This document shows positions 1 to 5,217 of a stretch of DNA of 6,955 nucleotides, in pieces. This DNA is from Anaerolineales bacterium (GTDB lineage Bacteria > Chloroflexota > Anaerolineae > 4572-78 > J111), in contig JAAUSP010000414.1 of NCBI GenBank assembly GCA_012032575.1, positions 1 through 6,955 of the forward strand, given 5' to 3'. How positions within the stretch are numbered: position 1 is the first letter of the stretch; every line of letters begins with the position of its first letter. A model generated the notes under the pieces. That model did not search any database. It saw only the letters and a list, made by a program, of their open reading frames with translations, and was not told where the DNA came from. The translations under genes and the position numbers were made by a program.

Positions 1-1443
1 TTCCAGCAAAGCCTGATCGGCGGCCAGTTCGGCCCGCAGGCTGTTGAGTTCCTGGGATAGGCTCTCCATTTTCTCCTGTTGGGCGGTGTGCAACTGACGC
101 AGATGGGCCTGCCCGCGCATGGCGTTGGCCTCCACGCCCATTTTGACCAGATCACGGCTTTTTTGGGTGATGGTTTCGGCCAGGGCGCTTTGGCGGGCTT
201 CAACCTCAACCCACTGTTCCAGCACGTGGCTGAGCGTGCGGTTGGGCGGCGGCAGTTTGTCCAGCCCGGTCCAGCCCAGCGGATCGTACCAGGCCCGGCG
301 CATGCTGCCATCTCGATTGTAGACCGGCCCGGCCGGGGCGTTTTCGCTCGAAAACGGGTCGCGAGCGTAGAGGCCCCACAATCCGCGGTAGTGCAAGGCC
401 CAGGGTGGGGTTGGTTCCAGCAGGCGCGGTTCGGCCCAGGTTTTCTCCTGGCCCGGCCCAATCGCCAGACCATCACCGCGGGCGTAATCTACAAAGGGAA
501 TGCGGAAAATGTTGAAACCGGGTCGGGGCGAGGTCGCCTCTGACTCGTCGGGCGACGGGTCGAGCCGGAACAGTTTTTGCCAGAAGCGTTTTTGCCGGTC
601 CACCAGCCGCACCAGCGGGGCCAGCGGTGGCAGTTCCAGTTCGGTCAGGTATTCCCCGCGGGCAAAATGGCAGGCGTGCGACCCTGCGCCGACGTACACC
701 ACCGGGTGCTCGCCTATCTTTTCCAGTTCGGGGTCGTCCCAGCGGCGGCGAAAATCGTCGCCAAAAAAGTCGTGCGAGGCATAGGCTACCCACTCGGGTT
801 GCAGGTCGTCGTCGGCTTCGTACAGATAGAGGCAGATCATCTCCCAATCGGCTTCGTGGTCGTTGGCCCCGGCAAAGCCGGAGCGCCAGTTGTTGAAGGG
901 GTAGAAGAACCAGTATTGCAGGATAATCCAGCCGTTCTCGCGGATCACCCGGCCGGCGTAGTTGTACTGTTCCTGCCCGGCCAGCAGCCGCCGGTAGGCC
1001 AGGGCGGCAGCGGCGGCGGTGTCGCCGGGAACCCGGCCGCGGGCAAAGAGCGAAATCGAGAAGAGCGCGTCTAAAAAACGCGAGGTGTAACCGACTCTGG
1101 CCAGCCGGCCCGGCCCGGCGTAAAAGACATTCTGGGGATCTCTGTGAGCAAAGCCCTGCTGCAAGGCGTAGGCGGCCAGCTCGGTAATGTTGAGCGGCTC
1201 GATGAACTTGAGGTAATAAACTGCGCCAAAATCGGCGGCGCGTGGCTCGGCCAGTTCTTCCAGGGTTAACTGGCCCTGGGGAACCAGGCAGACCGGCTGT
1301 CTTTCGGGGCGGTGCAGCCACAGCCCGCAATTTTGAATGTATGCGGCGACATCCATCGGAAAAAATCGCTCGCCGCGGGTGTAGCGCAGCACCGGCTCAA
1401 AGCGCCGGAGCAGGGCACAGTCGGCTTGAGGTGCGCCGGTCAT
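1..1443 (-). CDS. Vps62-like protein with C-terminal coiled coil, 3' end beyond window
   Basis: The reading frame is open for 481 codons from the ATG at 1443 to base 1, with no stop, so the C-terminus is missing. The N-terminus carries FEPVLRYTRGERFFPMDV (residues 15-32). The core holds a W/F/Y-rich segment (172-186), HEADWEMICLYL (196-207), YASHDFF (221-227) and HPVVYVGAGSHACHF (246-260). This series resembles bacterial proteins of the Vps62 (vacuolar sorting-associated protein 62) type, in which an acidic DWE motif is followed by a glycine-serine-histidine strand. Their biochemical activity is not established. From about residue 405 the sequence turns helical, polar and heptad-like, suggesting a coiled coil that runs off the window. 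No signal peptide or membrane segment is seen. The start overlaps the stop of the upstream membrane-protein gene (ATGA) and has a strong ribosome binding site, so the two are probably co-translated. The region looks more GC-rich than the kinase operon. The gene call is firm, the family is likely and the role is unknown. Confidence 0.8.
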   Translation of the reverse strand, partial: MTGAPQADCALLRRFEPVLRYTRGERFFPMDVAAYIQNCGLWLHRPERQPVCLVPQGQLTLEELAEPRAADFGAVYYLKFIEPLNITELAAYALQQGFAHRDPQNVFYAGPGRLARVGYTSRFLDALFSISLFARGRVPGDTAAAAALAYRRLLAGQEQYNYAGRVIRENGWIILQYWFFYPFNNWRSGFAGANDHEADWEMICLYLYEADDDLQPEWVAYASHDFFGDDFRRRWDDPELEKIGEHPVVYVGAGSHACHFARGEYLTELELPPLAPLVRLVDRQKRFWQKLFRLDPSPDESEATSPRPGFNIFRIPFVDYARGDGLAIGPGQEKTWAEPRLLEPTPPWALHYRGLWGLYARDPFSSENAPAGPVYNRDGSMRRAWYDPLGWTGLDKLPPPNRTLSHVLEQWVEVEARQSALAETITQKSRDLVKMGVEANAMRGQAHLRQLHTAQQEKMESLSQELNSLRAELAADQALLE

Positions 1444-1958
1444 GCCTCGTCCTCCTCCTCCTCAGTCAGGGTGGCGGCGGGTTCAAAGGGGGTGGAGATT
1501 TCGGCGGTGTTGAGATAGATGACCAGGAAAATGCTGTAAAGCATAATAACGTAAACGTAGCCGGGTCGTTGGTTAAAGTAGAGCAGCAGCGCTGTGAACA
1601 GGCTCAAGCCCTGGGTGAGCATGGCCATTATCCAGGCGGCCCGCCACAGGCGAAAAAAGCTAAGGGCGGCCAGCAAGGCCAGCAACGCCAGGGGAATAAA
1701 AATAATGCCCATGGCCAGGGCGTTGATGGGTTCGGTAATCAACCGCTCGACAATCAGGCTGCGGCGCAGGCCCAGGCCGCGGGTGAAAAAAAACAGGCCC
1801 AGGTCGAACAGGCTGACGGCCTGTAGCAGCAGCAGCAAGCCCAGCACCGTTATCGGGCCGGAACGGGGTGTGACCGGAGCAGTCGCCGCGGATTGAACCA
1901 GCGGTGTTTCCATTTGGTTGAGAAGACGTTTGATTGGAGTTTTATGAGGTTGACCCAT
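1440..1958 (-). CDS. Small four-helix membrane protein of unknown function, acidic C-terminus
   Basis: This 172-residue protein has four hydrophobic stretches at about residues 37-58, 79-103, 109-127 and 133-149, preceded by a short polar N-terminus and followed by a polar tail ending EEEEDEA. It is most likely an integral inner-membrane protein. With an even number of helices both ends should lie on the same side, probably the cytoplasm. I do not recognise the family and assign no function. It overlaps the Vps62-like gene by ATGA, so the two may act together, perhaps with this protein as a membrane anchor; that is inference. The ATG at 1958 lies only 9 bases from a -10 element, implying a leaderless or nearly leaderless message. 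The alternative ATG at 1913 (residue 16) would allow a leader of about 48 bases but has no clear ribosome binding site. Either start leaves all four membrane segments intact. Confidence 0.8.
   Translation of the reverse strand: MGQPHKTPIKRLLNQMETPLVQSAATAPVTPRSGPITVLGLLLLLQAVSLFDLGLFFFTRGLGLRRSLIVERLITEPINALAMGIIFIPLALLALLAALSFFRLWRAAWIMAMLTQGLSLFTALLLYFNQRPGYVYVIMLYSIFLVIYLNTAEISTPFEPAATLTEEEEDEA
1451..1462 (-). promoter_or_regulatory. Ribosome binding site of the Vps62-like gene, inside the upstream coding region
   Basis: The coding strand reads GAGGAGGAGGAG just before the start codon. Its last GGAGG ends 7 bases before the ATG at 1443. These bases are also the glutamate codons at the C-terminus of the upstream membrane protein, so one stretch serves as both protein tail and ribosome binding site. 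The site fixes the ATG at 1443 as the start. Confidence 0.75.
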
Positions 1959-1967
1959 GATGAATTA

Positions 1968-1976
1968 ATTATACCA
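1968..1976 (-). promoter_or_regulatory. Extended -10 promoter element for the membrane protein/Vps62-like unit
   Basis: The minus strand reads TGGTATAAT, a perfect TATAAT with the TG extension one base upstream. No good -35 box lies at the usual 16-18 base spacing; CTGACA at 1996-2001 is too far away at 22 bases. Extended -10 promoters can work without a -35 box. A start site about 7 bases downstream would be the A at 1961, three bases before the ATG at 1958. The element directly abuts the T-tract of the preceding terminator. Confidence 0.6.
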
Positions 1977-2015
1977 AATAAAAACTGCTTCCACATGTCA
2001 GGGAGAAGCAGTTTT
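1976..2015 (-). terminator. Rho-independent terminator of the signalling operon
   Basis: A perfect 11-base inverted repeat (2005-2015 with 1981-1991) encloses a 13-base loop. On the minus strand the second arm runs into a T-rich tract, TTTTTATTT (1984-1976). The stem begins 33 bases after the TAA of the hybrid kinase gene, where a transcript end is expected. On the plus strand only four Ts follow the stem, so it should work mainly for minus-strand transcripts. The 90-base gap 1959-2048 holds only this terminator and the adjoining promoter. Confidence 0.85.
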
Positions 2016-2048
2016 GCAACGAGGGCAAATATGGTTTAATGACTCAGA

Positions 2049-4752
2049 TTACTTATCCAGGACCTCGCGTAATTTGGTCAGGAGCGCAATGGGGGAAAAG
2101 GGTTTAGACAGAAATTCAACCTCGGCGGTTAGCAGTCCGTGCCGGACAACCGTATCATCGGTATAGCCGGACATGAAGAGCACTTTCAAATCAGGCAGCA
2201 ACTTTTTTAACTGTTCAGCCAGAACGCGACCGCTCATTTGGGGCATAATCACGTCGGTTATCAACAGGTCAATTGAGTGTTGATGGTGTTGGGCCACCAG
2301 TAAGGCTTCACTACCCAGGTGGGTCTCTAGCACCTTGTAGCCCTGATCTTGCAGAATATTCCGTACCAGGCTGCGAACCTGTTCTTCGTCTTCTACCAAC
2401 AGAATTGTTTCGTGGCCTTTGGCCCTGGTTAGCTGAACGGGAGGCTTGAACGCAGGATTGGCCTGGGTTTTGTTGGCCGGTAGAAAAACTTTAAACGTAG
2501 CGCCTTGATTTGGCTCACTGTAAACCAAAATGTCGCCCCCGCTTTGCTTAACAATGCCAAAAACGGTGGCCAACCCCAGGCCGGTACCCTGGCCAGGTTC
2601 TTTGGTGGTAAAAAACGGTTCGAAGATGCGGGTCAGGGTTGATTTATCCATCCCATAGCCGGTGTCGGTGACAGCCAGCAGCACACAAGGGCCAGGTGGT
2701 GCGGTGGGGTGAGTTTGGGTATAACTTTCGTCGAGATGGATATTCCCGGTTTCAATTGTCAGCCGGCCGCCGGTGGGCATAGCATCGCGGGCATTGACCA
2801 CCAGGTTCATAATAACCTGCTCCATCTGGCCCGGATCAGCAGTAATGGGCCACAGCTCCGGCTGGAGATTTAACGAGAGGGTAATATCCTCGCCAATTAA
2901 CCGCCCCAGCATCTTGTGCAGATTGGTTATCAAAATGTTTAAATCAAGGATCGTGGGGGCCAGAATTTGCTTGCGGCTGAAGGCCAGCAGTTGCCGGGTA
3001 AGCGAGGCTGCCCGTTCACTGGCATGCCGGATTTGTTCCAAGTCTTCCAGGTGCGGATCATCCGGCTGCATTCGTTTTTGCATAAATTCGCTGTACCCCC
3101 GGATAACGGTCAATAGATTGTTAAAATCGTGGGCTACTCCGCCGGCCAAACGGCCAATACTCTCCATTTTTTGAGTCTGGCGCAGCTCTTCTTCCAGTTT
3201 GGCCCGCGCTTCCTCGGCCCGTTTGCGTTCGGTAATGTCTCTGACAACAACCACAGTGCCCGTCACCCGACCCTCTTCGCGAATGGGAGTGCTGGTGTAC
3301 TCTACCGGAAACCCTGTGCCATCTTTACGCCAGAAAATTCGTTGTCACCCTGGCTAATCTGGCCGCGCCAGGATGACAGATAGATAGGGCATGCATCCTG
3401 GGGATAAGGTCGGCCGTCGGGGTAGCTGTGGTGGCAAACCTCATGGGCCGACTGGCCGATTAATTCGGCGGCTTCCCAGCCCAGCATCTGGGCCATTGCC
3501 GGGTTGACAAACGTTATGATCCCCGCTTCATTTGAGCCGTAAATGCCTTCGCCGGCCGAGTTCAGGATTAATTCCAGACGGTGGCTCAAATGGGCAAATG
3601 CACCTTCGGCTTGTTTACGTTCACTGATATCGCGCACAAAGGAAAAAGAGAAGCCTTCGCCCTGAAATTCGATATAACTGGAAGTAACTTCGACGGGGAA
3701 AGTGCTGCCATCCTTGCGCCGATGAACGGTCTCAATGATAGTGGAGCCGCTGCGGGCCAACTCTTGGCGGTGTTCTTGCCAGCGCTCCATAGAAAAATTT
3801 GGATCTATTTCATAAATATACATCTGGCAAAGCTCGGCGGCGGTGTAACCCAGGGTTTGGCAAACCTGGTGATTCACGCTCAAAATTCTGGCATTCGAGC
3901 CGGTTCGCACGATACCAACCGAAGCCTGGTCTACACAAAATTGGGTCAAGTGCAGGGCCTGTTCCATTTGCTTGCGTTCATTGATATCGGTGTGGGTGCC
4001 GAGCATCCGCAGCGGCTGTCCGTTTTCGTCCCAGGCGACAATTTTGCCCATTGACAGAATCCATTTCCAATCACCCGACCGGGTGCGCTGGCGAGCCTCG
4101 ACCGTATATACCGGAATCTCTCCGCGGATATGAGCGCGGTAGGTCTGGCTAACCCGCTCTCGATCTTCCGGGTGCAGTCGCTCGATCCAACGGGCGTTGT
4201 CTCATGGAACTCGGCCGGATCATAGCCCAGCATAGTGGCATATTCGGGGCTAACCTGGGCTTCACCCGTTTGCAGGTTTAAATCATAAAGGCCCTGGTTG
4301 GCGGCCATAAGCGTTAACCTGAGCCGTTCCTCGCTCTCACGGAGCGATTCTTCAGCCCGCTGGCGCTCCTGGCGTACCTTTTTCTGGGCCAGGGCATGCA
4401 TAACGGCTTGCCCCAGCCGCTTGTGGTACTCTTTGAGGACATAATCGGCGGCACCGGCCTTCATGCACTCAACCGCCGTATCTTCATTGATTGAGCCGGT
4501 CAAAATGATGACCGGGGTCAGGGGGACATGCGCCAGGGCCAGCTTCAGCGCGGTTAAACCATCAAAGCTGGGCATACTATAATCCGAGACGATCAGATCG
4601 GGTTGAAATTCCTCCAGCGCGGCCAGGTATGCTTCATAGGTATCCACCCGCTGAAAGATACTGGCTGCAAGCACCCCTTTGATTTCACGTTGAGCGAGTT
4701 CGGCGTCGGTGGGGAGATCTTCGACAATGAGAATTCGGGTTGCTTCGGGCAT
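2049..4752 (-). CDS. Hybrid histidine kinase, REC-PAS-PAS-PAS-HisKA-HATPase-REC (two apparent frameshifts)
   Basis: This is read as one 901-residue cytoplasmic sensor kinase; one added base at each of two sites gives exactly 902 codons. Domains in corrected numbering are as follows. The N-terminal receiver (about 1-120) has phosphoacceptor D57 in SDYSMPSFDG. Three PAS domains lie at about 136-260, 268-380 and 390-515, each ending in a D-I-(N/S/T)-ERK linker. The HisKA dimerisation domain has H542 in GGVAHDFNNLL. The ATPase has N box N650/N654, G1 DTGYGM (697-702), F box FEPFF (711-715) and G2 GQGTGLGL (721-728). The C-terminal receiver has D834 in ITDVIMPQMSG. All catalytic residues are present. 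There is no membrane segment, so it should sense a cytosolic signal. No PAS cofactor can be named from sequence. The ATG at 4752 is preferred over 4764 because GGAG precedes it by 6 bases. It follows the receiver gene by 21 bases and is the last operon gene. Confidence 0.88.
3334..3342 (-). other. Apparent one-base loss in the third PAS domain of the hybrid kinase
   Basis: The frame from upstream is PAS-like up to GDNE (codons GAC AAC GAA) and then gives nonsense ending at a TAG at 3302-3304. In the other frame, the sequence from FWRKDGTGFPVEYTSTPI onward is a classic PAS continuation leading into VVVVRDITERK. One extra base beside AATTTT rejoins them. The identity of the lost base is unclear: I, V or F would each fit the restored codon, so an A, G or T is possible. 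Confidence 0.85.
4195..4200 (-). other. Apparent one-base loss in the first PAS domain of the hybrid kinase
   Basis: The upstream frame reads GYDPAEFHET and then diverges. The next frame carries ARWIERLHPEDRERV and continues to WKWILSMGKIVAWDENG and THTDINERK, a normal PAS_3-type domain. Changing ACAACG to ACAAACG on the coding strand restores ETNARWIERLHPED. The break lies near residue 184, in the middle of the domain. Confidence 0.88.
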
Positions 4753-4758
4753 AAAGTT

Positions 4759-4762
4759 CTCC
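4759..4762 (-). promoter_or_regulatory. Ribosome binding site that decides the hybrid kinase start
   Basis: GGAG on the minus strand lies 6 bases before the ATG at 4752. The longer candidate ATG at 4764 has no Shine-Dalgarno-like sequence upstream, and its own codons overlap this site. The shorter protein starts MPEATRILIVED, placing the receiver right at the N-terminus with the phosphoacceptor at D57, as is usual for CheY-like domains. Confidence 0.65.
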
Positions 4763-4773
4763 ATAAGGGCGTT

Positions 4774-5217
4774 TTATTTGGGGGGACGATTAATCATCAA
4801 CCAGTAGAAACCGAGGTCACTCATCACGCTTTGGAACGCGCCAAATTCAACCGGTTTGACCACATAGCCATTGGCACCCAGCAAATAAGCCGCCTCGATG
4901 TCCGGGTCTTCGGCTGAAGAGGTGACCATCACGACGGGGATGGTCTGCGTCTGAAGGTCGCCCTTGACCGCCCGCAGCACTTCAAGGCCGCTTAATTTGG
5001 GCAGTTTCAAATCAAGCAGGACCACTTTTGGGGTAAGGGTAATATCCCGCGCGGCATATTTTCCCCGGCCAAACAAAAAGTCCAGCGCTTCAGCGCCATC
5101 AGTGACCACAAAAAACTGGTTGGCCAGCCCTCGTTTTTTTAGGGCGCGCAGGGTCAGCTCCACATCACGGGGGTTATCTTCCACCATTAAGATTTCAACG
5201 ATGTCGAGTTGGTTCAA
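4774..5217 (-). CDS. Single-domain response regulator, Rcp1-like (CheY fold)
   Basis: This 147-residue stand-alone receiver has the acid pair E13/D14 in ILMVEDNPRDVELTLRAL, phosphoacceptor D69 in VVLLDLKLPKLSGLEVL, T99 in VMVTSS and K121 in GYVVKPVEF. The insertion around residues 50-63, the LGANGYVVKPV segment and the C-terminal LGFYWLMIN stretch resemble Rcp1-type regulators, which partner phytochrome-class kinases in cyanobacteria and other bacteria. There is no output domain, so it should relay phosphate or act by protein contact in the cytoplasm. It starts with TTG, which overlaps the TGA of the upstream kinase gene (TTGA) and has AGGAG at a 7-base distance, so translation is probably coupled to the kinase. 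Position and type make it the likely first phosphate acceptor of that kinase, with the hybrid kinase downstream as a candidate next partner. No defect is seen. Confidence 0.92.
   Translation of the reverse strand: MNQLDIVEILMVEDNPRDVELTLRALKKRGLANQFFVVTDGAEALDFLFGRGKYAARDITLTPKVVLLDLKLPKLSGLEVLRAVKGDLQTQTIPVVMVTSSAEDPDIEAAYLLGANGYVVKPVEFGAFQSVMSDLGFYWLMINRPPK

Noticed and set aside
321..340. GC-rich palindrome-like CCGGCCCGGCCGG
   Set aside because: It lies within codons of the Vps62-like gene (AGPV and neighbours) in a GC-rich region, where such short symmetrical runs are common by chance.
79..543. Plus-strand frame of 154 codons
   Set aside because: It is antisense to the Vps62-like gene, has no ribosome binding site or recognisable domain, and its composition follows the complement of the real codons.
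473..1330. Open frame of 285 codons on the minus strand
   Set aside because: It lies out of frame inside the Vps62-like gene, is very rich in R, P, A and G with no domain-like pattern, and is the usual by-product of a GC-rich gene. The overlapping frame has the family motifs, a strong ribosome binding site and an ATGA overlap.
1242..1826. Plus-strand frame of 194 codons, glycine/glutamine/alanine-rich
   Set aside because: It is antisense to both left-hand genes; the low-complexity Q/A/G composition is the complement of leucine-rich membrane helices and GAG repeats.
1981..2015. Bidirectional terminator or regulatory hairpin such as an attenuator
   Set aside because: The T-rich tract is much longer on the minus strand, and the hairpin sits after a stop codon and before the next promoter. 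A simple terminator explains it, and no plus-strand gene approaches it from the left.
2049..3266. A separate HisKA-HATPase-REC gene starting at 3266
   Set aside because: The frame continues upstream of 3266 into the FWRKDGTGFPVEY segment of a PAS domain; there is no promoter or binding site, and the PAS half is completed by the preceding fragment.
3302..4051. A stand-alone PAS protein made from the middle fragment of the hybrid kinase
   Set aside because: It begins in the middle of one PAS domain and stops in the middle of another, and both flanking fragments supply the missing halves. It is a product of two frame breaks, not a gene.
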